Of a stretch of DNA of 64,000 nt, positions 12,093 through 35,868 are shown one piece after another. The DNA lies in contig NC_058061.1 in the NCBI RefSeq assembly GCF_020085105.1, positions 5,651,784 to 5,715,783 of the forward strand, in the 5' to 3' direction. Position numbers and translations under genes: made by a program. Under the pieces are notes generated by a model. It ran no database searches and was not told where the DNA came from. It saw nothing but the letters and a program-made list of their open reading frames with translations. Within the stretch, counting starts at the first letter, position 1. Each line of letters opens with the position of its first letter. Source of the DNA: Siniperca chuatsi (Eukaryota > Chordata > Actinopteri > Centrarchiformes > Sinipercidae).

Positions 12093-13095
12093 AATAAGGA
12101 TTTTGGATGCAGAGTGGCACAATTTTAGATTAAAACTGCTACTGTGCTGAAAACAACAAAAAAAAAAAAAAAAAACAGCAAAATCTGACTACCATGGCTC
12201 ATGTTCATATGTATGGTTTGACATTTTCTGATCCAGTACAAACTTTAGATGATAGTGCACCTGTAGCAACAATCAGGATGCAACAAGATACGTCTGAGAA
12301 AGGCTTTCTTGTTGAAACATGTTCATGTGGAGGAAGTTTAGAAAAAATAAATTAAAAATAAATAAAAGATCCTCAAGCTCTGTTGCGATTAAGTTGCTTT
12401 TGAGAACATTTCTACATGTTTTCCACGTCAACATTGTTATGTAGATATACATTCAGTTTCCAGTTTATTAACCAAAGCCAATGCAGTCTAACAGCCCTGC
12501 AATAAATCCTATGTACATGAAGGTTAACAATCATTTTGAAGGCTGGTGAACTGTGTTACACTGAGAGCTGTCTACAATATTGTGTCCACTCCGCTTATAT
12601 CAATAAGGGTAGACAAGCTATTAGAAACACCTCTCAGTATAATGCAACACAGTTCAACTGCACAAAACCACAAACTACATCCTCCAAAAAAGGACCATAG
12701 AGTTGAATCAACACCTTCATAAAAAAAAGGTAGAATTTACTTAATAAACTGGCAACTGAGTGTATCAATAAAAGTCTTAATTTAAAAAAAAAAATACAGT
12801 AAAAAGGCGACTTTCTGCATGTCCTTATACAAAAAAACCCCGAACATTAGATGAATATTGGTGTACCTGGAGGGCCCGTGAAGTTCCCTTTAGAGAACTG
12901 GAGCCTTTGAAAAGGCTTGTTTGTCTCGTGAGGCGGCTCCTCGCAGATGTACCTGCACAGGTAGCCTATACATTACACACCGACGTTTCTTACCTGGTAA
13001 CCTCCCCAAACATACAGTGTGTTGTCGTCTATGAACGCCGTGTGGCTGCTCCTCTCCAGCCGGCTCACCGGGGCGCTTCCCTCAGCAGCATCCAT
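2770..13095 (-). CDS. Kelch-repeat protein of the KLHDC1/KLHDC2 family, complete, 13 exons, 388 aa
   Basis: Coding exons, 5' to 3' on the minus strand: 12994-13095, 11907-11977, 11428-11545, 10196-10308, 9774-9816, 9529-9627, 9222-9296, 8499-8557, 5956-6068, 5324-5396, 5108-5192, 4050-4129 and 2770-2905. All phases join to one frame of 388 codons plus stop; human KLHDC1 and KLHDC2 are about 406 aa. Kelch blades are marked by YVWGGY, LYIFAGC, IYFGGYG, GYISGGV, FIYGG and VVFGGS. The protein matches KLHDC1/2 throughout, for example WGWNNEVNVFD, CHTACLGSDND and FIFQTQPYSL. The C-terminus carries a BC-box (SLFRLCEDLI, LxxxCxxxI) and a Cul2-box-like LPSKL, the features that plug KLHDC2 into Cullin-RING ligases with elongin B/C. 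Family role: substrate receptor recognising C-terminal glycine degrons. Several pocket residues differ here (see findings). It may be a third paralogue rather than the klhdc1 or klhdc2 orthologue. Intron 7 holds a Tc1-like copy and intron 8 a Penelope pair. Confidence 0.9.
4320..4700. repeat. Dispersed fish repeat ('tttggtccag ... actattggatggatt' family), copy 1
   Basis: Segments ctactttggtccagagtgaa, caactattggatggattggc, cccctgattttcttctagtg and the GCTAA-rich tail (aaatgttagcttgctaac) recur in the same order at 48690-49420, and the tail recurs at 10690-10870. The copy lies in the last intron of the kelch gene. The family is widespread in teleosts; I do not know its class. Confidence 0.6.
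6159..6172. repeat. Target-site duplication, left copy (14 bp)
   Basis: gaacgttacaagta here is repeated exactly at 8457-8470. The two copies bracket the Penelope-like pair and show it arrived as a single insertion event. Confidence 0.8.
6592..7104 (-). pseudogene. Penelope-like GIY-YIG endonuclease fragment (inverted arm)
   Basis: The frame is open for 170 residues. GIY-YIG features are VVYSIQC, then RYIGETKQPLHKRLYQHRR, matching the endonuclease that follows the reverse transcriptase in Penelope-like elements. A CxxNCxx cysteine pair lies in the insertion between the two halves. No reverse transcriptase is present in this arm. Compared with the copy at 50158-50526, the end of the frame is cut short by a small indel near SWFER, so it is treated as a dead fragment. 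Confidence 0.8.
7098..8076 (+). pseudogene. Penelope-like reverse transcriptase (C-terminal part) plus GIY-YIG endonuclease, frameshifted
   Basis: The reading frame enters at about 7098 without a start and shows the RT motifs GAMGSPVSPIVANLYME-like (CAMGSPVSPIVANLYME) and the catalytic YVDD (WYRYVDDTFV). Fingers and most of the palm are missing through 5' truncation. The frame runs to a stop at 7667-7669. A one-base loss in an A-run near 7650 (five As, against six in the inverted arm) shifts the frame, and the endonuclease continues in another frame to about 8076 (YIGETKQPLHKR visible). The element is therefore inactive as read. Confidence 0.85.
8457..8470. repeat. Target-site duplication, right copy (14 bp)
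   Basis: Exact repeat of 6159-6172 (gaacgttacaagta), closing the Penelope-like insertion. Confidence 0.8.
8640..9189. mobile_element. Tc1/mariner-like non-autonomous DNA transposon, near-complete copy
   Basis: The ends are inverted repeats: left cactttatggccaaaaatatg, right catacttttggctttataac followed by ttagtgta. The internal sequence matches the copy at 1-820 (aagcctggctgcagggattt; aaaaggtgttggatgga; caacaggaaaggga). It lies in the intron between exons 7 and 8 of the kelch gene. Reading frames on either strand inside it have no recognisable domain. Confidence 0.75.
10690..10960. repeat. Dispersed fish repeat, GCTAA-rich tail fragment (same family as 4320-4700)
   Basis: Alternating aaatgctaactcagctaaca, gctaacattagcaggtgg and tagcatgctaacatctgc match the tails of the copies at 4560-4640 and 49190-49270. 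Located in the intron between exons 3 and 4 of the kelch gene (exons 11428-11545 and 10196-10308). Confidence 0.55.
12063..12092. repeat. (AAAT)n microsatellite
   Basis: Uninterrupted ataa units in intron 1 of the kelch gene. Confidence 0.9.
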
Positions 13096-13290
13096 CCCAA
13101 ACAGTGACTCTTGATTCTGCTGAGCAGCGCGACTCACCGCCCAAATAAAAACAACTAAAATGGTTACCGGGGGGCGGGGGGATGCTCACAGGACTGTTGT
13201 GGTGGCTCGGGAAACAGAGAGCTGAGCTGTAACGTTAGCTCCGGCTGCAGAGAGAAGAAAGGGTTTACGGAACGTGTTTTACAGGCTTGC
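13096..13290 (-). promoter_or_regulatory. Probable promoter/5' UTR region of the kelch gene
   Basis: The DNA just upstream of the kelch ATG is locally GC-rich and contains a GC-box-like ggggggcgggggg near 13170. The surroundings are AT-rich. No TATA box was seen. Position and composition fit a housekeeping promoter, but the start site is not visible from sequence alone. Confidence 0.4.
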
Positions 13291-16200
13291 AGTCCTCATT
13301 TACTCCTCCCATCCGCATGATCCCTGTTGTTATGCACGTTCACTTCCACAGTGCACTCAGGGGGGGAAACCAATTGAACTCATTTAACACCTTTAGGGTT
13401 GCACACATCTTTAGAATATTAAATGTAGGAACCATTAAATTTAATATCTGGGTAGGGACACATGGCCTTGTTTGTTTATCTGCTTTATAATTCTAAAAGT
13501 TCATCCATATTTTTTTTCAACTTTTAGTTTACACACACTTTCTTCAGTTTACATCTAATTAAGTTAAATATAATCAAGCCAGTAGGCTCAAAATGAGCTA
13601 TGAGCAACAGACATTTTGACTCATCAAACACAGGTGTAACTAATTAAGTTAATAATGAGCATAACATTTATGTGAGGCACTTCCATCGCCTTTGTTGTCT
13701 GCATGCAGGCTTAATGACAAAGGAGGGAACAATCAGTATGTGATCAGTTTCACCTGTGCTTTTCCTTCTATGACAAGTCAAAGCTGGTCCAGCCTGTTCG
13801 TCAACATAGCAGACATTCTCATTTGTCATAGCTGGAAAATCACAGGTGTTACCAATACTACTAAAATAGGTTCCCAGTTTTTCAAGTTTCTCTTAAAACA
13901 ATACTCACATGCCTAAATGTAGGCTGCATTAGTAGAGTCCAATACAATTCAGTTCAATTCAGTGGGGCTTTATTGGCGTGGGAAACAGACGTTAACATTG
14001 CCAAAGCAAGTGTGGAATGAGAACAAATACATAAACAGAAGACATGTGCTATTAAAATATATAAGATAATAATAATAGTCCCTGGTCACTGTAATCATTC
14101 CCTGTGTTCCAGTGGTGGAAGAAGTATTCAGATCTTTTACTTGAGTAAAAGGAGCAATACTACAGTGTAGAAATACAGAAGTGAAAATCCTGCATTCAAA
14201 ATCTTACATGAGTAAAAGTACTTTTTGAAAGTACTCATTATGCGGAATGGCCAATTTCAGAATAAAACTATAGATTTTATTACTGGATTATAATTAGTGA
14301 TGCATTCATGTGTGTACATCACTTTAATGTTACAGCTGATAAAGGTGGAGCTAATTTTAACAGCTACTGCTGGGTAGCTTAACCTATAATAATATATCAT
14401 AATTTATTAGATGATTTATATTTCGAATTAACAATCTAAACCTGTAAAAAGTGCAATATTTCCCTCTGAAATGTTGTGGAGTGGAAGTATAAAGCAACAT
14501 AAAATGGAAATAGTCAAGTAAAGTACAAGTACCTCAAAATTGTACAGTACTTATATTCCACCACTGCTCTGTTCATACTGGAAGCAAAGAGATCCATCCC
14601 TTCCTAACACAAATTCAATGGAAGTGATGGGGGACCACATCTACAGTCCTCGTTCTGTGTGGAAATATATTCCAGAGCTCAGCTGAAGTTGATTTGAGGC
14701 TTCAGCAGTTGGAGTTAAACAAATAAAGTGGGTATCTAGTATGAAATACCCTCATAGTAGGTGACACAAAGAAGGAATTTTGTACTAAAAAGATTCACTT
14801 TGGATGATACTCGCTTGATTTGTATAACCATTTTGACTTCAGATTATGTTTCCTGCTTCCTTCATTGGAAGCATGTTAGAAAGAGATCTCTTCATGGCCA
14901 GCATGAACAGGAGGAATGATTACAGCAAGCAAGTACTGTTTAGATGTGCATGTGGGCACCTGACTATTGTTGTAAGACAGACTTGAAAAAATGAGAACCT
15001 GTCCATTAAGACTATCAGGTGGGGTGTAAATGAACTGAATGTATTACCCCTGAGAGAGAAGAGAAAGGCTGAAAAGGAAGTGATAAGAACAAAACAGAAA
15101 ATGAATAGTTTAAAAGAAAAAATGACACACCTGAGCAACACTGTGGCATGTCTTATTGTAAATAGTTATTTTTAAGTTATAAGACATTTGGTCGATTGAA
15201 TAGAGGTACACATTAACATTTTTAATTTATCATTATTTTATGTTATGCATCTGTATATTTCTTTTTGCACTGTTTTGGTTTATTTCTTGAACAACTTTAT
15301 TTCTAATCATTTTCTTTCATTCAAAGGTTTGCTTATGTAATGTTTGTATTTTGTTTGATTCTACCTGCTGTAAATCCCACTACATCCCCTCCTGACCTAA
15401 CAGACAAAGTTAGATTTAAGAAAAAATACTTTAACTTCAATATCTCTCGCCTGGAACTAACTACTGTGTATTATGAAGTTAATTTAGTAGCACTGGCACA
15501 TTTCAAATTTTTGATTAGGAATTTGTTTTTAGTTGAGTGTAGTTGCTTTGATGTTTTTCATCCTTTTTTCCTCTATCAGTATATACCATATTTTGTACAA
15601 TTCTAAAATATATGTCATTGTTAACACAATAAAATACAGTTAAAAATGAAAAAATTACTTCTGAAAAATCAAGCAAAGTATGCTGGGACTACAACTGGCA
15701 GTTCAACTGTGTGGATGAGTACAACAGAATCAGGGAACACATTTTATTTCCCCCAATCATTAACGATATTAGTTCCACCGGTCCTTTTCCTGCTATGACA
15801 AGTCAAAGTGGCTGCTGGGAAAAAGGCCTATAAACAATGGCCACAGTGTCTCGTGTATATAGTAAAAACAAATAACAGCAAACAAGCTGATGACTAAATA
15901 CACCCATAACATTTAACCTAGCTGATGTTCCATGGTGCAGTTGTGCCTAAAACAGAAGATATTCAAAAAGTAACACACTGACATTTATTAGATAATGGTC
16001 ATTTATACATGATACATAATAAATGACAATAAAAAATAAAATACAAACCAGGAATAATAGTACTGCAGTATTCTGTGCTTGCCACTTGCAAGTGATATAT
16101 TCTGCATATATCAAAATGGACTTGATGAGTAAACCGTCAATGTTTTTTGTTCTCTGCAGATTCTGCTAAATAAAAAATCTAGTTGATGTTAATTCTGCGA

Positions 16201-17414
16201 GTTCAACTCTACATCAGAGTCAACTATTCAAGAGATGAAAATGAAATTGAGCAAAATGAAAAATGTCAGCAATGCAGGTTTGTTCGTTTAGGGGTCATTC
16301 TATGTGCTAGAGGATATTACAACTAAATTCCAGTTGAAATATCAAGTTAACAGTCGTAGCTAAGTGCAAACATGCAAAATGTGTTTTGACTTCAGGATCA
16401 CTGTGAAATCCAATCATTTCCCCCCCAAATCTTTATTTGCACAAATGTGTTTCTGTAACACATTCATAATTTATCTACTTTAGCAACTTTATGAATTATG
16501 TCATAATAAATAACAAATGTTTGCCCAAATATAATTTTTAAATCTCCCCTCTCAGAGCTGTATTTTAAGTCACACATATCAACGCCTGTTTGTAAGATTT
16601 ATAAACTTGAGTTAATATACAAGAGAGAGAAACATTCCACAAAGTCTTCTTGGTGACTGATTTTTACCATCACACAAAATCAGTATCTAATGCAGCAATG
16701 TAATTTCATCTTATGGTTACAGCAAATTAAAAAATTTAAAAAACACCCTATGTGATGATTTTTGGCCCTGAATTAAAGACACACCAAGAGGAAAATAGTG
16801 TAAAGCTTAAATTAAAAAGAAGGCACAATCAAAATATGTTAATTAGAACATTTTAAGTGCTGTTTTCGATATTTTGCACGTACAGTACCCAACCTCACCG
16901 TTCTATTATGTTATATGCGACTTTGTGCATCTCAGACAAATGCAGAATGTAATGTAGAGAATTTCTGGTAAACATGCTGGTCGAGAACATTGTACTCAAC
17001 ACAAAAAAGACAAACAAAGTAAAAACCCACATTGTAAAAATGTGTTGGATACGATTCTTGGCAGCAACCTTCACGGCTGTCCAGTCCTTTATTTGATGCC
17101 GTGGCTGAATCAGAATTCAGAGAGGTATTAAAGTCACTGGTCAGTAACAGTTGGCTGCATTATGTCAGTATCATGAGGCCCAATGGGCCTCTATAATTAG
17201 TGCAAGAGAGTCTAGCTACTGTAGCACTGCGGCTCTTACACCTTCCTCTTCGGTTACGGTCAGTTACGGCAGGCAAACCGCAGTCATAATTGCACTTGAG
17301 GTTACTTCATGTAAAAGTTTTTTCTGTAATTTTTCTCTCCATCAGCGGGCTTCTAGCTTCCTGAAAAAGGTGGCCTGTTAGACGGGCTACACAGCACCGC
17401 CCTGCTGGCTGCGC
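13291..17414. other. Intergenic region between the kelch gene and plekhm1
   Basis: About 4.1 kb with no coding exon I can support. It contains the hAT-like miniature transposon at 14110-14566 and otherwise AT-rich unique-looking DNA. Part of 15900-17414 is likely plekhm1 3' UTR; candidate minus-strand AATAAA hexamers occur around 16432-16437 and 15985, but which is used cannot be told. Confidence 0.6.
14102..14574. mobile_element. hAT-like miniature inverted-repeat transposon with 8 bp flanking repeat
   Basis: The element proper is 14110-14566, with terminal inverted repeats cagtggtgga and tccaccactg. It is flanked by ctgtgttc (14102-14109) and ctctgttc (14567-14574), seven of eight bases alike, which fits the 8 bp target duplications of hAT elements. 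The interior has the typical aagtactcagatctttta-like and acttgagtaaaaggagcaat segments. Non-coding. Confidence 0.75.
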
Positions 17415-28765
<11,351 letters not shown>

Positions 28766-30331
28766 GGCACCTCCTGGGAAGGTTTACTCCCACATGGCAC
28801 ACTGAAACAAAAACGATTGCTTTGACATGTGCAAAATGTAACAGGCTTACCAAACAACTCTTTTCACTTGAATGTCTCTAATAACAGCCATCCTGACCCA
28901 TGCTTCCCTGTTGAAATTGCTTCTGACATTTAAGATGGATACACAAGTAGTGCAAGCGTGTTTGTCCTGGGAGACAAGCAAGGCATGTGATGATCAGGAA
29001 ACGGTTTTTTTTCCTCCCTGTCCTCACTTCATATTACCACCATATTTGCCACTGAGCAGTCATTACATTTCCCATCACAAGACTGTATTCTGTGACATAT
29101 CTGCTATTTCATGGTTTCACTGAGTAACCACTTTGTAAGTGAGTCATGTGAGGGGCTGATTAAAGAGGGTGTCTGCAAGGAAGTAGCTACAAATGATTCA
29201 GTACTAACTTCCCCATTCAAAAGCATTGTGAGAGCAAATCAGGATCTAAACAGCATGCCACTCAGATTCCCTGACATAATCAAAACCCAGATAAGATAGC
29301 TCTAAATACGTCTAGTGCCAAGCTACAGACAAAAATGGGATTACTTAAACAGTAGGTAGGCAATTGGCGTGAAGTATTAGCACTACAGTATCTTATCATT
29401 GAGTTTGTTTGGATATTGTGGCAGTTTAAGGTTAAGTCTTCCTAACTTAATGCTAGACTAAATTCCTTTCTAATCTCTACTATCGCCTTGCATTATCTGG
29501 CAGCAAGTTGCCAATTTTAATATCAGCCTCTGATCTGGGCGTGTGTGTGATTTCCAGCTCGACAAGGCAACGTGATACAATACACAGAAGACCAAAACAA
29601 GCTGTGCAAACCATGATTTGTGTAGCAGTTAAGTTCAAGCAGTAAAACATGATCTGACAGTTGGTCTGAATGTTGTATTAGCAACGAACGTTAAATTAGC
29701 TACAGAGCTAGCTTCCTTACCGAAACAGGTTGGCTAACTTGCCAAACTTGTCCAAAGACAACCGCGTATCCTTCGTAAATTATTGTGAACTCAGTAAATG
29801 CACGTTAAATGCAAATCAATCCGTACAGTCGCTCTCCATTGCTTCCGTTAAAACGTCCAAAAACGCACAAAAAATTGCGTTAACTAAGATTTGTTTTCTC
29901 GAGACGTGAGACCAAGTAGACGCTCTCTTGTCACTATCCAGCTGAGCACAAATGCATCACGGGAACTTCCCCGGTGATGCCTTCAGGCTCTGACATAAAA
30001 ACAGTAAAAGTGACATAGCGTTACAGGAACGTACATAAACGACATTAAACGCACATTAAACATTTGTTTGTTTGTCAATTGCACGCATGCTCACATACTG
30101 GCTTTTTTTGTTATTTTGTTATAGTACATATAAGCCTGTACCTCTTCATATCTAACAACACAGATACGAAAATACCGCCGTTACTGCGTGTTTCTTCTTT
30201 TACCTAATTAAGAAAACAGAGAAAGCGACAAACATGGGCCTTATCTATTATACATACTTTATTATAAAATTAGTGTAAGTCGCATCGATACTAACAACGC
30301 TAAGTAGAAGTAGGAGTAACAGCACTACCAC
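28766..30331. other. plekhm1 5' flank, up to the edge of the interferon inverted repeat
   Basis: No coding exon was recognised. The segment 29700-29990, with several CG dinucleotides (for example caaccgcgtatcc, ctcgagacgtgagacc), is a plausible plekhm1 promoter and non-coding first exon, but no core promoter element decides it. Unique-looking sequence continues to 30331, where similarity to the right arm of the palindrome begins. Confidence 0.45.
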
Positions 30332-31864
30332 AGCGGTAGTTGTGGATTACGACTAACACCCAAAGGAAGCACAGCATTTGAGGCGTGCTGATGTTGTTGC
30401 TCTATCTGCTGACACGCGAGGACTTAATGTTCCCTGTCCTCTGCTGCTCTCCGAGACAGTTCCTGACAACACAGCTCAAAAAAGTTTCAATCACACACTC
30501 CACAACTTGTAAACTGTGTAGTAACTCAACCCCGTTACCCCCACACTTTAATAATAATAACTTACCATTTGTTTGCTTTGTTTTTATGTGTTTGTTTCAA
30601 AAAATGATAAACTGCATGAAGATGAAATGAAGTAAATGTTAAAACATAGCCTACTAAATCAGTCACATAAAGGTTTAATTAGATTGTGGCAAGTGGTTTT
30701 CCCTGGTGGAGAACAATCCATTTCTAATACAACTAAAATCTGGAAATACAGTGATTTACAGCTAATATTCAATAATCAGATGCTTCCTTGGTTCAACAGA
30801 GGGTACCATAGTACAATTATTAATTAGATTTTGGATTTTACCTGTTATGGTTGTAAGTTACCTTCCCCTATCTAACCAACACTATTCTCACCTGTTATCA
30901 TAAACATTTATGTAAAACAGGAGATATCTGAGATAAAATTTGGGAATCAATTTTCACTGGTAAAAAGCAAAACTGATGTACAATGTGAATCCAGTCCGTT
31001 CCAGTGTGTAATAATGTGATAAAAACAATAGCCTATTTTATAAAAACAAGATAACATTAGTGTAACTCTATTCTTATTTTATTTTATATAGTTCTAATTA
31101 TGTATTTTCTACTTTTCTCTCTATTTAACTGTACTTATTTCTGTATTTGTGTCCTGAATTTCCCTTCTGGAGATAAAGATGTTATTCTAAATTAAGTCAA
31201 TAAAAAGGAGGATAGTAAAATAATGGTCAACAATCATAAAATTGTTTGATTTCCAACATATTTATTTTGTTTTTAAAGGGACAGAAAGCCTACCCTAGAA
31301 TATTCACTAAATAGAAGAATGCCTAATTCTTGTCCATGAGCTGGATAAAAACACATCAGACAAGAACAAGGAAAATTTAATTTAAAATAAAACCACAAAA
31401 GTAGATGAAATGCCAAGTGGATGGATGGATGGATAGACAGGAGGGTTTCCTGCCTATCCATCCATCCATCCATCCATGTGTGATCATAGAGCTACAGTAC
31501 ATATATCAGACAAGAACAATAAATGTTAAATGCAATTTAATATAACCATAAATGTAGATGAAATTATGAAATACAAAGGAAATCCTCCTGTTCCTTTACA
31601 TATGTGTGCTCATTCTTCAGAAACGTCATGATGCGTGCTGTTATTTCATCATATCGTTGTCTCTCTGTTCAGCTTAAAGATAGACCGGCTAGACTGCTAC
31701 GTATCTGCTCTAAGAAACGCTTGAATTAAGTTTTCAAACTGCACATATTAAAAGGATGTTGTCTCTGGCTGGAACTCATTAAAACGAAAATGTGCATCCC
31801 TTTTGTTTATGTGACAGGAATAAAAACAGCAAACACATTTCCATTTGCTGGAAGAAGTATGATT

Positions 31865-31870
31865 TTTATT
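31865..31870 (-). terminator. Polyadenylation signal of the left interferon gene
   Basis: AATAAA on the minus strand, 223 bases past the stop codon, mirrored at 39427-39432 in the right arm. Confidence 0.6.
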
Positions 31871-31990
31871 GGCTAAAACATAAAAAATATATAGAAAAAT
31901 ATTCCATTTACTTCAATGCAAATTTAAAAAATAAGCATGTTCATCAACATTGATAAATACATGATCAACTAATAAATACGCAAATAGCTC

Positions 31991-32044
31991 AATAATTAAA
32001 TAAATAAATACATTAATAAATACATTAATAAATAAATAAATAAC
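31991..32044 (-). promoter_or_regulatory. AU-rich element in the 3' UTR of the left interferon gene
   Basis: On the minus strand this reads as overlapping ATTTA pentamers (TTATTTATTTATTTATT and further copies). Such clusters are the established mark of unstable cytokine mRNAs. The same block is present in the right-arm gene and in the exon-5 fragment. Confidence 0.7.
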
Positions 32045-32092
32045 TGCATGTAAGCAAATAAATTAACACATTCTTAATCTGCCAGACAGATT

Positions 32093-33372
<1,280 letters not shown>

Positions 33373-33468
33373 TTTTAGAAACTGTGGTAGAAATTGCCTT
33401 TGAATGGAGCAAATACTGATTTCTCTTGTGAAGCAGCTGTTGTGTAGCAGCAGACCTGCAGCGCCTCA

Positions 33469-33498
33469 TTTATAGCAGAACGCACCTATTTCAGTTTC
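33469..33498 (-). promoter_or_regulatory. Left interferon promoter: ISRE and TATA box
   Basis: On the minus strand GAAACTGAAA (33489-33498) is a perfect GAAANNGAAA interferon-stimulated response element / IRF site. TATAAA (33469-33474) follows 14 bases later. The TATA box lies about 100 bases upstream of the ATG, so a start site near 33440 is expected. Mirrored exactly in the right arm. Confidence 0.75.
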
Positions 33499-34310
33499 CA
33501 TACACCTGTGGGAAACACACACTGCGGCTTTCAAAAAGCCGACCTCAACATATGTATAATGTCTCACATTTCGGATTTGAATTAATGTCCTAATGAAAAG
33601 AAAACTCTCACAATAGAAGCACAAACAAATGTCGCATCAAAGTTACAATATGTTGAACATGTTTTTCAACATGTTGAAAAAGGCTCCTATGTTGTAACAC
33701 CATAGAAAATGGATATTACAGAATACCTTTAAAACATAAAGACAAACACAGCTCACTAATCAGAATATTGGAATAGTTTACTACTTTTCGATATCGGAAA
33801 TTATGGGATTGTTAAAGAAATATTACTGCGAATTTAGAGGCCAAATAGAAAATAGTAGACGCCCACAATGAATTATCCTTGAATGAAATCTCCGTCACTG
33901 CTAATGATTTTAGCCTATTTTAATATTTATTTACCTATTCAGTTTTGCTAGTTTACACTGTTTCGAATTTTGCAGATTTCCGATGATGTCATATTGTTTT
34001 AATGCCGTCATCACGTCCCTTTGGGTCTGCACGCTGCCCAGTGCGACGGTAAATGTATTTAAAAAACGACATCATTCTTACATTGTTGGAATTGCATCAT
34101 TAGTTGAGTGTGGATTCATAATAGTCAATAATAAATACTCGTGCAGGCGTCCAGTAGGTGCCAGAAAAGAGGGATTTCCAACAGAGAGAAAATGAAAGCG
34201 TCTACGTGGCTGCGGCCTGAAGCTGTGACGCTCATTTATATGAACTGGCCAGTGACATTTCACGTTGTTTTAACAAGAGCATGGCTGTTTAAACTGCAGA
34301 TTTGAGGTAT

Positions 34311-35075
34311 TTGAACTTTATTTGAGTCTTTTCTTTTCATGCCACTTTCTACTTCAACTCCACTACATCTCAGAGGGAAATACTGTAGTTTTTACTTCAG
34401 TACATTCATCTGACAAATTTAGTTACTGGTTACTTTACAGACTGAGATTTCTGCATACAAAACATATACAAACAATACACAAGTCCATTGATTAGTCATT
34501 AATCAATTAGTCGACTGACAGAAGATTAATTGGCAACTATTTTGATATTTGTAATAATAAGTCATTTTCCACGTAAAAACCTCTCCTGGTTCCAGCAAGT
34601 ATTTTAATAATTTTAATGCATTTTTCAAAATGTTGAGGTTTGAACTGTTGGTTGGACAAAACAAACATTTTGACGGTGTCACTTTGGGCTCTGGGTCGTT
34701 GTGAGGAATTTCTTACTATTTTCAGAATTTTCACAAACCAAACAATCAATTGATTAATGGAGAAAATAATCAGCAGATTCATCCATGATGAAAATAATCA
34801 TTAGTTGCAATATGATACAAAACAGTTCAAAATGAGCTCCACCTCAACCAACAGTAAAATCCTTCTTTTATATTAATGAGTAATAATAATCTAATTATAT
34901 GATATATAATAGTATAACATTGAGTATTTTTACTTTTAATATTTTAAGTACATTTTCCTGATTATACTTTAATACTTTTACTTAAGCAACATTTTCAATG
35001 CAGGACTTTTACTTGTATTTTTACAGTGTTGTCTTAATGCTTTTACTTAAGTAAGGATCTGAATACCACTACCTG
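34311..35075. mobile_element. hAT-like miniature transposon relic in palindrome spacer
   Basis: Contains tgaactttatttgagtcttt, ctacatctcagagggaaata and the reversed end cttaagtaaggatctgaata followed by ccactacctg, matching the reverse of the element at 14110-14566. It is interrupted by the AT-rich repeat at 34476-34812. Ends are degraded and no target duplication was found. Confidence 0.5.
34476..34812. repeat. Dispersed AT-rich fish repeat nested in the hAT-like relic
   Basis: Shares ttaatcaattagtcgactga, tggacaaaacaaacattttg, gagaaaataatcagcagatt and aataatcattagttgcaata with the copies listed at 23158-23358. Confidence 0.6.
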
Positions 35076-35151
35076 TGGGACTCTAAATGTTGTGTTTGAT
35101 GCAAGCTGATATTCTCCAAATAAAACATGGGAGGTGCCTGATGTATCGCTA

Positions 35152-35268
35152 CCAGCCAGAGACAACATCCTTTTAATTTGTGCAGTTTGAAAACTTAATT
35201 CAAGCGTTTCTTAGAGCAGCTACGTGGCAGTCTAGCCGGTCAAGCTTTAAGCTGAACAGAGAGACAAC
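35152..35268 (+). repeat. Isolated copy of interferon-gene 3' flank inside the palindrome spacer
   Basis: From ccagccagagacaacatcct to gctgaacagagagacaac it matches 39525-39641 (right arm, downstream of the interferon gene) and the reverse of 31662-31778. It shows more differences than the arms show between themselves. No interferon exon accompanies it. It is either a relic of an older interferon duplicate or an unrecognised repeat. Confidence 0.7.
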
Positions 35269-35302
35269 TGTACCATGCACTGATTCCATACTTCCTACTA
35301 CT

Positions 35303-35868
35303 CAGTGGTGGAAGAAGTACTCACATGTTTACTTAAGTACAAGTAGCAATACAACAGTGTAGAAATACCCTGTTACAAGTCAAAGTCCTGCATTCAAAAT
35401 GAAGTAAAAGTACAAAATAATGAAAAATGGCTCATTTCAGAAGAATGAAGTTAATTGGTGTGAGTGAAGAGGATGCAGAGGACAGGGTTAGATGGAGGCA
35501 CATGATTCGCTGTGGCGACCCCTGAAAGGGAACAGCCGAAAGGAAAAGAAGAAGGCTCATTTCAGAAGAATATATGTTATAATATTGGATTATTATATTA
35601 ATGTGTACATAAATTTAATGTTGCAACTGGTAAAAGTGGAGCTAATTTTCATGACTTTATGCTGGGTATCTTGTGAATAATACATCATAAATTATTTGAA
35701 GATTATATTTTGTATTATTAATCTGAACATGCAAAGTAACAAGTCACTAAAGTTATCAAGATAAATGTAGCGGAGTTTAAAGTACAATATTTGCTTCTGA
35801 GTTGTAGTGGAGAAGTATAAAGTACCATAAAATGGAAATACTCAAGTAAAGTACAAGTACATTAAACT
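35303..35868. mobile_element. hAT-like miniature transposon copy with nested insertion
   Basis: Starts with cagtggtggaagaagtactc, the same terminus as the element at 14110. It continues with tacaagtagcaatacaacag and ends near actcaagtaaagtacaagta. About 80 bases at 35465-35548 (including gctgtggcgacccctgaaag) have no counterpart in the 14110 copy and look inserted. The right terminal repeat is missing. Confidence 0.55.
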
